Source of the DNA: a virus
Direction: 5' to 3' (one strand)
DNA length: 29,011 nucleotides
Virus record (IMG/VR): IMGVR_UViG_3300046010_011601
Coordinates: 1 to 29,011 of that record
Position numbers and translations under genes: made by a program. Below are positions 16,054 through 24,559 of the stretch, in pieces; positions within the stretch are counted from its first letter, which is position 1, and every line of letters begins with the position of its first letter. A model generated the notes under the pieces. It was not told where the DNA came from and did no database searches. It was given only the letters and a program-made list of their open reading frames with translations.

Positions 16054-17682
16054 ATGTCAATTAGAATAATATTAAAAAATAGTTCTGCTGTAGGTACTCA
16101 ACCCACTGTCCAAGATTTGGCATTAGGTGAATTAGCCATAAATACTACAGATGGAGTAATATTTTTTAAACAGAGCAATGGCGTTTCTGAATCTATACAA
16201 AGATTATCGTCTAGTGGAAGTGCAACTGCATCTTATGCATTACAAGCATTAAGTAGTTCTTACGCAGCTACAGCATCTTTCTTATTAGGAAGCATATCAT
16301 CAGCTTCGTTTGCAACTACTGCAGCTACAGCTTCTACTACGCCCAATGCTATAGTAACAGCATCAGTTAACTCAAATACTATAACTTTTACCAAAGGCAA
16401 TGGTTCTACATTTGCATTAACAGTAAATACCGGTTCAGGCGGTGGAGGTGGAGGTGCTTCTGATTTTCCATTCACTGGTTCGGCTATTATATCTGGTAGC
16501 TTAGTAGTTACAGGATCAATTAGAGCCACTCAAGGAGTTACTGCTTCTTTATTTGGAACTGCGAGTCAAGCAATAAGCTCGTCGTATGCATTATCTTCAA
16601 GTTACGCAAACTTATCTAATATACAGTACGTTACTAGTAGTCTACAATCCTTATCACAAATAGAAGTATTAGATTATTCTACAGACGTTGCTGTAGACTT
16701 TACCGCAGGTAGACTTAAATTTATATTTGGAAATCCAGCCACTCACTCTATATCTTCGTTTTCTTTTAATTCTACATTTATAACTGATAGGTTTAATAAA
16801 GTATTGGACGATTACACAGCTTCAGCTGCGTGGTCAAATGCAGGATACACTTTAATATCTGCTTCGATATTTGAAGGTGGCGTATTATTGGCCCAAACAG
16901 GAGTTGGTACTACATTATCATATCAAACTTTGGATTCTGGAAGTCACACTTATCTTTTACAAATAACAGCAAGTAATCCAGCGAATGGATCTATTCTTGT
17001 ACAAAGTGCATCTTTGGCAGGCACTCTTAGCAAAACAAATCCTGGAGCTCCAACCATAACCCCAACAGCTAGTATTCAATTAGGAGCATCATCAAATCAA
17101 ATAGAACAAGGCGCGACTGGAAGTATCACTTACGTGACAGCTTCTGGAGCTGCAAATGGATGGGTATTAAATTTTGTAACTTCTTCTAGAACAAGCCCCA
17201 TATTTGTTACAGGATCATTGACAGGATCGGCGAGCATAGTGTTTGGAGCTACATCATCATACTCTTCTTCAGGCGTTAATGGATCAGATAATAGTCCGGC
17301 CTTAGTTACTACTGCGTTGGCAACTAGTACATTTACAAAGATAAGAAGTCTAAGATCTGGAGCTTCAGTATCTTCGAGTTTAACTCAAAATGAAATAGAA
17401 AATATTGGAGGTTGGGATACTACTATAGGTGGAAATGTGGGAATTATATCTAAAGGCACTGTTACAAATCCTGGACAATCAACAACTATAACATGGACTG
17501 GAGATAAGTACCACTATATAGTATATAACTCCTCTTTAGCCTTTTTAACCAATATACAATCATCGGGATTTGGAGTTTTAAGTTCATTTACTTCGTCGTC
17601 TCTTGGAGATTATAAAGTGTACAGAACTATTTTACTTCAAGCTGGAGGTGCAGGAACAACTATAACCTATGATTTAACATAA
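16054..17682 (+). CDS. tail-fibre protein with LGELAINT-type N-terminus (542 aa)
   Basis: Residues 1-55 carry the pattern DLALGELAINTTDGVIFFK, a typical N-terminal region of phage tail fibres and baseplate-attached spikes. One copy of the shared fibre module follows (103-172), flanked by Ala/Ser repeats. From about 200 the protein changes to longer beta-rich domains: about 203-310 (SQIEVLDYSTDVAVDFTAGR onward), about 320-410, and a C-terminal domain of about 130 residues with GDKYHYIVYNSSLAFLTNIQ and a VYRTILLQAGGAG ending. The distal domains are probably the receptor-contacting part. The module copy has GNGSTFALT where the others have GDG(S/T)TFP, a small drift. It begins a new unit after a promoter-like motif and lies 3 bases before the next fibre gene. 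Confidence 0.82.
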   Translation: MSIRIILKNSSAVGTQPTVQDLALGELAINTTDGVIFFKQSNGVSESIQRLSSSGSATASYALQALSSSYAATASFLLGSISSASFATTAATASTTPNAIVTASVNSNTITFTKGNGSTFALTVNTGSGGGGGGASDFPFTGSAIISGSLVVTGSIRATQGVTASLFGTASQAISSSYALSSSYANLSNIQYVTSSLQSLSQIEVLDYSTDVAVDFTAGRLKFIFGNPATHSISSFSFNSTFITDRFNKVLDDYTASAAWSNAGYTLISASIFEGGVLLAQTGVGTTLSYQTLDSGSHTYLLQITASNPANGSILVQSASLAGTLSKTNPGAPTITPTASIQLGASSNQIEQGATGSITYVTASGAANGWVLNFVTSSRTSPIFVTGSLTGSASIVFGATSSYSSSGVNGSDNSPALVTTALATSTFTKIRSLRSGASVSSSLTQNEIENIGGWDTTIGGNVGIISKGTVTNPGQSTTITWTGDKYHYIVYNSSLAFLTNIQSSGFGVLSSFTSSSLGDYKVYRTILLQAGGAGTTITYDLT

Positions 17683-17685
17683 GCT

Positions 17686-19035
17686 ATGCCTATAATACTA
17701 CCTGCAGGATTTAATGTCACTAGCACAGAACCAGTAGATGCTAGATTTAGTGTGGCAAATGCTACAGCTAGACTTGGTTTGTCTGTTGCTAACGTATATG
17801 AAGGCTTGATAGTGTATCAAAGAGATAACGATACTATTTATGTTTTAGTAAATGCAGCTCAGCCATCATTAGAAGTGAGTTGGCAAATAATAGGAGCCAA
17901 TGTTAGCGGATCTTTATTTGTTACAGGAAGTATTACTAGTCTTGGAGGATTTACAGGATCTTTATTCGGCACAGCTAGTTGGGCAATAAATGCTTTAACT
18001 GCATCTTTTACGCCTAATGCGCTAGTAACTGCGTCTGTAAACTTAAATACAATAACATTCACTAAAGGTGATGGTAGTACTTTTCCAATAACTGTTAATA
18101 CAGGTTCAGCGGGAGGAGGATCTGGTGCAGGATTCCCATTTAGTGGTTCTGCTGTTATAACAGGTAGTTTAATAGTTACAGGATCAGTTACAGCTACTCA
18201 GGGTTATTCTGGGTCATTATTTGGAACTTCTAGTTGGTCAATCAACGCCTTAACATCTTCTACATCGACCAGTGCGTCCTATGCAGTCACTGCGAGCGTA
18301 GCACAATCTGGTACGGGATCATTTACTGGATCTTTCTTTGGAGTATTTAGTGGGTCTTTATTTGGAACCTCTAGTTGGTCGATAAGTGCACTAACAGCAT
18401 CTAATACTCCCAATGCATTAATTACAGCTTCGGTCTCATTAAATACTATTACGTTTACTAAAGGGGACGGAAGTACGTTTCCAATAACTGTTAACACTGG
18501 TTCTGGAGGCGGTGGAGGAGGTGGTGGCGGAACTACTACAAACTCTCTATTCTTTAATGCATCTGGCAGCGGATCAGCACCAGGTACTTCTTTCGACGGA
18601 TCTGTAGCTTTTACTGCTAGTTACAACACTGTTGGTGCAAATAAGGTGATAACTTCAGGGCCAACTGCGCCCACTGGAGGATTAGATGGAGATTATTATT
18701 TCCAATATGATGTATCGAATACTTTATTTTTCTATACAACTAGAAAAACTGGTTCTTACACTTTGGCAGGAATAGACATAGGTAGATTAGTAGAAATTGA
18801 TTCTGGTTCTGCAAATACATTAACTATACCAACAAATGCAAGTGTGGCTATTCCACTATATTCAAGATTTACAGTAACTCAATATGGAGCAGGGCAGACA
18901 TCATTTGCATCTGGCTCTGGAGTAACAGTCAGAAGTAGGAGTAATTTTACAAAAATCTCTGCAAGATATGGTTTTGCCAATTTAGTAAAAATTGGTACAG
19001 ATGAATGGTATTTATATGGAGATATATCATCATAA
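17686..19035 (+). CDS. tail-fibre protein with VDARF-type N-terminus (449 aa)
   Basis: The N-terminal domain (about 15-72: EPVDARFSVANATARLGLSV, then VYEGLIVYQRDNDTIYVL and SWQIIG) is a known-looking attachment domain of phage fibres. Two module copies follow, at 116-184 and 248-282. The second ends in a run of nine glycines and continues into a different C-terminal half (about 283-449). That half contains LDGDYYFQYDVSNTLFFYTT and a beta domain with YTLAGIDIGRLVEIDSG, TLTIPTN and RFTVTQYGAG, of a type common at fibre tips. The segment NALTASFTPNALVTASV (102-118) recurs in part in the second 700-aa paralogue downstream. Three bases separate it from the preceding fibre gene, so the two are probably co-expressed. 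Confidence 0.82.
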   Translation: MPIILPAGFNVTSTEPVDARFSVANATARLGLSVANVYEGLIVYQRDNDTIYVLVNAAQPSLEVSWQIIGANVSGSLFVTGSITSLGGFTGSLFGTASWAINALTASFTPNALVTASVNLNTITFTKGDGSTFPITVNTGSAGGGSGAGFPFSGSAVITGSLIVTGSVTATQGYSGSLFGTSSWSINALTSSTSTSASYAVTASVAQSGTGSFTGSFFGVFSGSLFGTSSWSISALTASNTPNALITASVSLNTITFTKGDGSTFPITVNTGSGGGGGGGGGTTTNSLFFNASGSGSAPGTSFDGSVAFTASYNTVGANKVITSGPTAPTGGLDGDYYFQYDVSNTLFFYTTRKTGSYTLAGIDIGRLVEIDSGSANTLTIPTNASVAIPLYSRFTVTQYGAGQTSFASGSGVTVRSRSNFTKISARYGFANLVKIGTDEWYLYGDISS

Positions 19036-19050
19036 AAAATAATAAGGATT

Positions 19051-19479
19051 ATGCCATCACTAATAAAATTTAATTGCTTTACAAAAGACTTAGCAGAGAA
19101 AAAACACAATCTATCCACAGATCAATTAACTGTAGCATTAACAAATGTTCAACCAAGTACTAGTTATTCGCAAATAAGCGAAATAACAGAGATAAATTAC
19201 ACTGGATTAAGTAGTCGTAATTTAGTTACAGTTTCGTCCGCTCAAGTGGAAGGTACATACAAATTGGTAGAAAATAGTTTAACTATATCAGCAACTGGAG
19301 TAAATAGTCCCATATTTAGATATGTAGTAGTCTATAATTCCACAGTTTCTGGAGGACCGCTACTAGGATATTTTGATATTGGTTATGGTGTTGTCATTTA
19401 TAATAATGGAGGATTTTTCCCAAGTTCAGGATTTACAATAGGATTATCATTAATAGATGGATTTATAATAATACAATAA
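19051..19479 (+). CDS. 142-aa virion structural protein of a widespread phage family
   Basis: The pattern KFNCFTKDLAEKKHNLSTDQ, then LTVALTNVQP, ITEINYTG, SSAQVEGTYKLV and FRYVVVYNST is that of a small beta-rich protein found in many tailed phages, usually next to tail genes and regarded as a virion component. At 142 aa it has the usual family length. It is one of the few genes here with a purine-rich AAGGA 5-9 bases before the ATG, unlike the A-rich leaders elsewhere. The C-terminus (GYFDIGYGVVIYNNGGFFPS and IIIQ) is consistent with a complete protein. Its exact location in the virion cannot be read from sequence. Confidence 0.72.
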   Translation: MPSLIKFNCFTKDLAEKKHNLSTDQLTVALTNVQPSTSYSQISEITEINYTGLSSRNLVTVSSAQVEGTYKLVENSLTISATGVNSPIFRYVVVYNSTVSGGPLLGYFDIGYGVVIYNNGGFFPSSGFTIGLSLIDGFIIIQ

Positions 19480-19489
19480 ATTATATAAT

Positions 19490-21628
19490 ATGAAAGTTGC
19501 AATAGAACAAATTTTTAATGGAACAATCCAACAAGTAGATATTACTGGATCATATGATTCTACTAAAATAAATAGAGGAAAACATACTGGGCAATACAAC
19601 TTAGGTTCGGGCGAAATAGATAAGTTTGTAGGTCCAGCGCCATTGGGAGTTGCAAATTTTGGAGAATCTTCTTTGGCAATGCCATCAAATATAGTGAGTG
19701 CTGTAAAAATAAATAACGATTTGTATTGGATTTTTGGCGCTGATGTAGCAGCTGCTGCAGTAACTAGAAGAATTCAATTGTGGACATACGTACCATCTAC
19801 AGCAACTTACACTTTTGTTGGAGCCATACTTGTAAATTATCCAGTTGCAACTAATAAAACATTTAGAGGACTAACTGCGATTCTTACAAATTATACGACT
19901 GGAAGCGTTACAGTTAACGCTACTACGGTTACAGGCTCAGGTACGACTTGGAATACGGGAATTTCAGTAGGTTCTAGGATAGGATTCGGATCAACAAATC
20001 CTGATGCAATATCTACTTGGTATGAAGTGGCAACTATAAGCAGCGACACTCAAATGACTATAAGTTCTTCAGCGGGTACAGTCGCTTCTGGATCTCCGTA
20101 TGTTATTCAAGATCTAATGATGGTGCAAGCAGTAACAGCAGCAACTGCAACAAACGGAGGTTTATTTGTTACAAAGGGACTTAGATATGAAGATTTTCAA
20201 ACTTCCCCAAAGTCTATACCATCTGCGTCTGTTGCTGATAAAATAAAAGCAACTTATTGGTTAAAAGATGCCGCAACCGTGACTAACGATGTTATTGGAG
20301 GCTGCGCAGTTGGAAATTTTGATTCTTGGAGTCAACAATACGTGTATTGCACAGAAGGATCTGCTACTTCACTACAGATGTATAGATATAATCTAAGAGC
20401 CGCATTAACTCCATTAACTGCTGGCCAAATAGCGTTATCGGGTAGCAATGTAGTAATCACAGGCACACAAACTGTTACGGGTAACATATCGCAAAATAAT
20501 AATGGACGTGTAGCAACTTTAAATCATGGATCTGGATTGGGAGTGCCAAGCATTTATTGTTTTACATCAACTAGAATACTTAGAATACCCACTGGAAGTG
20601 TAACGTCAGGTAATACAACGTTTGTTGCAGACTCAATGTCAGAAGTACCTCCAGGAACTACTAATACGAACATATCAACAGGTACATTTTTATCTTTTGA
20701 TGTAGCCAAAACTATAGATAAGTTAATTATTTTAACTGCAGGTGCAAATGGTACTATGTATGTTAGTGATTATTATACAGGAGGTCAACAGCTAGATAGA
20801 AGATCTACATGTTTATCTTCTCAAATTCCATCTTCTTTAAGAGATTTAGATAGTCCAATGTTTGTACACGTACCGATAGGTAGTACTCCATTTATATCTG
20901 TTGAAGATGGATGGTTATTTTGGATGTATGGAACTGCGACGACAACTAATACGAATGCACTAACAGCGTATCCACTGGCAGCAGATTTTGATACTCAAGC
21001 AGATGAAAATAATAGAATAATTTGTCCTAAAATTAATTTAGGATCAAATCCTTCTCAATTTTATAGGGTATTGGTGAATGGAATGCAAAACATAGGAGAC
21101 TTTAATATGGGATTAGCTCCGGATATGTATAAAGTTCAATACAGGACTTCAGGAATAGATGATAATAGTGGAGCTTGGACAGACGTTACACAAAATGGAA
21201 ATTTATCTGGAGTTTTACCAGCATCAGCTATACAATTTGCTTTTCAATTTAGAACGCTAGGAGTAATAATGCTACCTGCTAGAATTTTATCATTAGCTTT
21301 AGTTTATGAAACAGTGGATTCATTACCTGCTCAATATAGATGGAATTTTAGTGATTTTAATTCTGCGACTGGATCTTTTGCGTGGATTCAAAATTCCCTG
21401 TTTGGATCTTTACCAACTCATAGCATAGAAATATATAGAGCAGACACCAACGCATTAGTATTAACACAATCATCTACAGGCAGTATAAACGGAGCTTTTG
21501 AATTTTGGAATGGAAGCGTTTGGGCGGGAGGATTAGGAACTAATACTGTTGGAACTCGCAGAAGATTTGTTCCATCTGGATCTCTACCAGGAAGCATAGA
21601 TCTTTACGCAAAAATTATAGTTTCATAA
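19490..21628 (+). CDS. large tail-associated protein, paralogue A (712 aa)
   Basis: This gene and the next are tandem paralogues. Shared blocks include MKVAIEQIF at the start, GQYNLGSGEIDKFVGP (about 38-53), a VNNDLYWIFG-like strand, a domain at about 128-212 with SGTTWNTGISVGSRIGFGST, YVIQDLMM, a C-terminal region with NIGDFNMGLAPDMYKVQYRT, IQFAFQFRT and PARILSLALVYE, and a final FEFWNGSVW and GTRRRFVPSG. The middle (about 260-430) is most divergent between them. No transmembrane segment, signal peptide or enzyme motif is visible. A large beta-rich protein at the end of the fibre block is likely a distal adhesin or baseplate-peripheral protein. Its TAA is directly followed by the ATG of paralogue B with no spacer. 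Confidence 0.72.
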   Translation: MKVAIEQIFNGTIQQVDITGSYDSTKINRGKHTGQYNLGSGEIDKFVGPAPLGVANFGESSLAMPSNIVSAVKINNDLYWIFGADVAAAAVTRRIQLWTYVPSTATYTFVGAILVNYPVATNKTFRGLTAILTNYTTGSVTVNATTVTGSGTTWNTGISVGSRIGFGSTNPDAISTWYEVATISSDTQMTISSSAGTVASGSPYVIQDLMMVQAVTAATATNGGLFVTKGLRYEDFQTSPKSIPSASVADKIKATYWLKDAATVTNDVIGGCAVGNFDSWSQQYVYCTEGSATSLQMYRYNLRAALTPLTAGQIALSGSNVVITGTQTVTGNISQNNNGRVATLNHGSGLGVPSIYCFTSTRILRIPTGSVTSGNTTFVADSMSEVPPGTTNTNISTGTFLSFDVAKTIDKLIILTAGANGTMYVSDYYTGGQQLDRRSTCLSSQIPSSLRDLDSPMFVHVPIGSTPFISVEDGWLFWMYGTATTTNTNALTAYPLAADFDTQADENNRIICPKINLGSNPSQFYRVLVNGMQNIGDFNMGLAPDMYKVQYRTSGIDDNSGAWTDVTQNGNLSGVLPASAIQFAFQFRTLGVIMLPARILSLALVYETVDSLPAQYRWNFSDFNSATGSFAWIQNSLFGSLPTHSIEIYRADTNALVLTQSSTGSINGAFEFWNGSVWAGGLGTNTVGTRRRFVPSGSLPGSIDLYAKIIVS

Positions 21629-23824
21629 ATGAAAGTAGCAATTGAGCAAATATTTGATGGGTCAATACAGCAAGTTCCAATAACTGGTGCTTACGATCCA
21701 GATAAAATTAGTAGAGGTCCTCATGTAGGACAATATAATTTAGGATCTGGAGAAATTGATAAATTCATAGGCCCAAATCCGATAGATATTGCAAATAACG
21801 GAAATACTCAATTGGCTATACCGTCAAGTATGTATTCTATTGTAAAGATTAATGAAGATTTATATTGGATATTTGGAAATGATGCAGCTGCAGCTTCTAC
21901 TACAAGAAGAGTGCAACTTTGGACTTTTGTTCCTTCTACCAATACTTATACTTTCGTCGGTGCAATTATTTTAAATTTTCCTGGAGGAGGCAGTGCCACT
22001 GCCATATCGACAAGAGCTGCTTTAACGAATTATACCTCAGGGAGCGTATCTGTAATAAGTAATCAAGTTACGGGATCAAGCACTACTTGGAATACTGGCT
22101 TATCTGTCGGTTCTCGAATAGGGTTTGGCTCAACTAATCCCAATCAAATATCTGCGTGGTATCCCATAAGTAATATAGGTTCAGATACGTCATTAACTAT
22201 ATCTGGAAGTTTATCTGCTTCGTTGGGAACTCCTTATGTTATACAAGATTTGATGATACTTCAAGCAAATTCTAATAGTAATAATTTATTTGTAGCGAAG
22301 GGATTAAGATATGAAGATTTTTCGATTCCTGCAACTAATATACCCACTGCGAGTTTAACCGATAAAGTAAAAGCTGTTTATGGATTGTCTACTGTGGGAA
22401 GTTCTATGTGCGGACTAGACATTAGTAATTTTGAATCTTGGACATTACAAAGAGTTTTTGTAGTGGCGCAAGCTGGTCCTCAATTTCAACCTCTTAGATT
22501 AGGTTTTGCAAATTTTAGAGCTCCCTTAACATCGTTAAGCGCCGGAGTGCAAACAGGATCTTTTACAACGTATAATCAACTAAGTACCGATGGATTTTTA
22601 GCGCCTTTGGCAACTGTAAATAATGGAGTTATAGGCACACTTTCGGCTGGTGTATTAGCAAATACCGCGTCTATGTATTTTTATACGAATCCTTCATTTG
22701 GTATCACCGGCGCTGTTTATGGAACTCCTTTGGAGTACATACTTAATGGATCATCAAGTCTATTTTTAAAGACTGGATTGGCATTTGATGCAATAAATAA
22801 CAAACCCGGCGGAGCCAATACAAATCTATTTATGCAACCCACGGCTTCAAGTGTAACTGTTGATGATGTAACAGGAAAGATACTAATGATAATGGGAAGC
22901 AGCGGAAGTCTTTATGCCGTTGATTTGACATCCCCCGCAGGCACTATTACTGCATCCTTTACGCCTAATGCAGTACTTACAGCTTCAATTAATAGGCGTA
23001 GTACAGTCATAGAATCTATGTTACCAAATACACTTAAAAATAAAAACGCTATCCCACACGCACATGTAATTCCAGGAAACACACCAACCCTATCAGCTAA
23101 AGATGGATGGATGCTTTTTAATTACACTTCCGCAACTACAGCAACAGTGAATTCATTTACAGCATATCCTATGGGAGCAGATTTAGAATATGCAAATGTT
23201 GTAAATAATAGAGTAATTTGTCCAAGAATAAATTTAGGAGTTACTCCTACAAAATACTATAGAGTTTTAGTTAATTGTGCAAAGAATATAGGAGATAGTA
23301 AATTTGGTGTAACTCCAGATATGTATAAATTGCAATATAGAACTTCTGGAATATCTAATAATAGTGGAAGTTGGATAGATGTTAGACAAGACGGCAATCT
23401 GTATCAAGTTACACCAAGCAATGAAATACAATTTGCTTTTCAATTTAGGACAATGGGCTCTATGATGCTACCTGCTAGAGTTTTATCTTTAGTGCTCTTA
23501 TACGAAGATCAAGAAAGCATAGCATCTTTTTATAGATGGAATATAGCAGATTTTAATCCCGCTAATGGAACTTTTGCATGGATTCAAATAAACTTAAGTC
23601 CCATAACTCATAAGTACATTATTGAGATATACAGATTTCAGGATGATCTATTATTGTTATCTCAAGATACTAATGGAACTACAAATGGAATATTCGAATA
23701 TTGGAATGGAGAAGCTTGGGTTACTGGATTAGGAAATAATATAATTGGAACAAGAAGAAGATTCGTACCAACTAGATTAATACCAAAAGATACTAATGTG
23801 TACGCAAAATTATTACTTATATGA
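21629..23824 (+). CDS. large tail-associated protein, paralogue B (731 aa)
   Basis: This is the tandem copy of the preceding gene, with the same start (MKVAIEQIFDGSIQQVPITG), the same WNTGLSVGSRIGFGST domain and the same C-terminal FQFRTMG and GTRRRFVPT ending. It differs most in the middle third. There it carries an extra stretch at about 438-456 (TITASFTPNAVLTASINR) that matches the Ala/Ser fibre repeat of the 449-aa fibre gene and is absent from paralogue A, which joins TGGQQ to LDRRST there. That looks like a transferred fibre-repeat fragment. The TGA overlaps the next ATG by 4 bases (ATGA). Two such proteins could give two receptor specificities or form a heteromer; neither is shown by sequence. 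Confidence 0.72.
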   Translation: MKVAIEQIFDGSIQQVPITGAYDPDKISRGPHVGQYNLGSGEIDKFIGPNPIDIANNGNTQLAIPSSMYSIVKINEDLYWIFGNDAAAASTTRRVQLWTFVPSTNTYTFVGAIILNFPGGGSATAISTRAALTNYTSGSVSVISNQVTGSSTTWNTGLSVGSRIGFGSTNPNQISAWYPISNIGSDTSLTISGSLSASLGTPYVIQDLMILQANSNSNNLFVAKGLRYEDFSIPATNIPTASLTDKVKAVYGLSTVGSSMCGLDISNFESWTLQRVFVVAQAGPQFQPLRLGFANFRAPLTSLSAGVQTGSFTTYNQLSTDGFLAPLATVNNGVIGTLSAGVLANTASMYFYTNPSFGITGAVYGTPLEYILNGSSSLFLKTGLAFDAINNKPGGANTNLFMQPTASSVTVDDVTGKILMIMGSSGSLYAVDLTSPAGTITASFTPNAVLTASINRRSTVIESMLPNTLKNKNAIPHAHVIPGNTPTLSAKDGWMLFNYTSATTATVNSFTAYPMGADLEYANVVNNRVICPRINLGVTPTKYYRVLVNCAKNIGDSKFGVTPDMYKLQYRTSGISNNSGSWIDVRQDGNLYQVTPSNEIQFAFQFRTMGSMMLPARVLSLVLLYEDQESIASFYRWNIADFNPANGTFAWIQINLSPITHKYIIEIYRFQDDLLLLSQDTNGTTNGIFEYWNGEAWVTGLGNNIIGTRRRFVPTRLIPKDTNVYAKLLLI

Positions 23825-24480
23825 GTGATAGATTAACAGTAGACGGAGATGTAATATCTCAAAGAGCAGGTTTACAATCGGGTTTGATCACTAATTTCCA
23901 ATTCCAAGTAGGAGATGGTTCTTTACTTTACAATAATCAGAATGAAATTAATGGATGGTGTAGAAGAAATAGATCATGGAATAAAATAGTAGGAGAATGG
24001 AAAAATAATTCAAATTACATAAATAATACATCATATAAACAAACAGAGTTAGCTATAAAAAATCCAAATATTGTTGGATCGTTATTTGATACCAATGGTA
24101 CTCAGATATCAATTAATTATACAACTTTTATAAATAATAATCAAGGTAATTTAAGAATAACAAATAATCATCCAACGTACATCGTAACTGCAATTTTTAT
24201 TGGAGAAAACACGGCAAACTGTGCACCTGTGATATATTTTAGTGGTAAAAATTTTCCTATAAGTACAGGCGAATCCGGGATCTTTATAAGAGATTTAAAC
24301 GGTCCAAGTGGATCTACTACATGCGTATCTGGAACTGGAATAGGATCTGCAGCTTACAGTTGGGCCAATACGAGTGGCGGAGGTTCTTCGGGCACTGCTT
24401 TCTCTTCCTTTGGATGTTTTTTTGATAACAACTCACTAGACCCAGGTGTAGGTAGAACTGCAGTACTTACTTTTAATTAA
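23821..24480 (+). CDS. 219-aa unknown tail-associated protein
   Basis: It starts inside the stop of paralogue B (ATGA overlap), so it is translationally coupled. The N-terminus (SDRLTVDGDVISQRAGLQSG) and a Trp-rich stretch (about 45-62, NGWCRRNRSWNKIVGEWKNN) are followed by an Asn-rich beta region (about 85-125) and a Gly/Ser-rich C-terminus with TTCVSGTGIGSAAYSW and SGGGSSGTAFSSFGC. I do not recognise a family. Coupling to the paralogue pair suggests it acts with them, as a tip, cap or adaptor. Codon use is as AT-rich as its neighbours. It ends the fibre block; the next gap carries a promoter-like motif. Confidence 0.65.
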   Translation: MSDRLTVDGDVISQRAGLQSGLITNFQFQVGDGSLLYNNQNEINGWCRRNRSWNKIVGEWKNNSNYINNTSYKQTELAIKNPNIVGSLFDTNGTQISINYTTFINNNQGNLRITNNHPTYIVTAIFIGENTANCAPVIYFSGKNFPISTGESGIFIRDLNGPSGSTTCVSGTGIGSAAYSWANTSGGGSSGTAFSSFGCFFDNNSLDPGVGRTAVLTFN

Positions 24481-24525
24481 AACTTATATATATGCAACTA
24501 CTACGTTTTTTAAGTAAAGTTTCGA

Positions 24526-24533
24526 TATTTATT
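24526..24533 (+). promoter_or_regulatory. putative late promoter motif, copy 6 (TATTTATT)
   Basis: ATATTTATT in the 79-base gap before the sheath gene ends 26 bases before its ATG. It is the same TATTTATT variant as in the gp22 leader. No convincing hairpin flanks it. Confidence 0.5.
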
Positions 24534-24559
24534 GGTAGACAAAATAAAACTAAATATAG

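Larger units (their letters stand above)
9399..18531 (+). repeat. eight-copy protein-level fibre module across four genes
   Basis: A module of about 70 codons recurs: TAS(V/I)xxNTITFTKGDG(S/T)TFP(I/L)TVNTGS, a 4-9 Gly tract, FPFTGSAIISGSLxVTGSI and TGSLFGT(A/S)S(W/Q). Copies lie at about 9399-9593, 10574-10792, 11483-11692, 11945-12157, 12263-12349 (front half only), 16360-16569, 18031-18237 and 18427-18531 (front half only). Codons have diverged widely while the peptide stays nearly fixed, so most copies are old and under purifying selection. Some pairs still share long exact DNA runs, for example a 26-base identity within the copies near 11600 and 12080, suggesting occasional recombination. 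Confidence 0.88.
19490..23824 (+). repeat. tandem gene duplication (paralogues A and B)
   Basis: Two adjacent full-length genes in the same frame orientation begin with near-identical ATGAAAGT(T/A)GCAAT and encode proteins that align end to end. DNA identity is patchy, with ends and the C-terminal third better conserved than the middle, so the duplication is not recent. Confidence 0.85.

Noticed and set aside
16260-16529. Minus-strand frames with SPLVKVIVF-like sequence at several places in the fibre genes
   Set aside because: They recur because they are antisense to the repeated TITFTKGDG fibre module; they are not genes.
9399-18531. CRISPR array or short tandem repeat array
   Set aside because: Repeats are coding, irregularly spaced by hundreds of bases and conserved at protein rather than DNA level.
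9399-23824. Diversity-generating retroelement
   Set aside because: Repeated fibre sequence suggested it, but there is no reverse transcriptase, no template/variable repeat pair with adenine-specific changes, and repeat copies differ at synonymous sites generally.
21629-24480. Frameshift joining paralogue B to the 219-aa gene
   Set aside because: Paralogue B ends at the same conserved C-terminus as paralogue A, so its stop is genuine; the ATGA overlap is ordinary coupling.
24478-24522. Terminator after the fibre block
   Set aside because: An AAACTT/AAGTTT-like pair is present but imperfect, with a long loop and no T tract after it.
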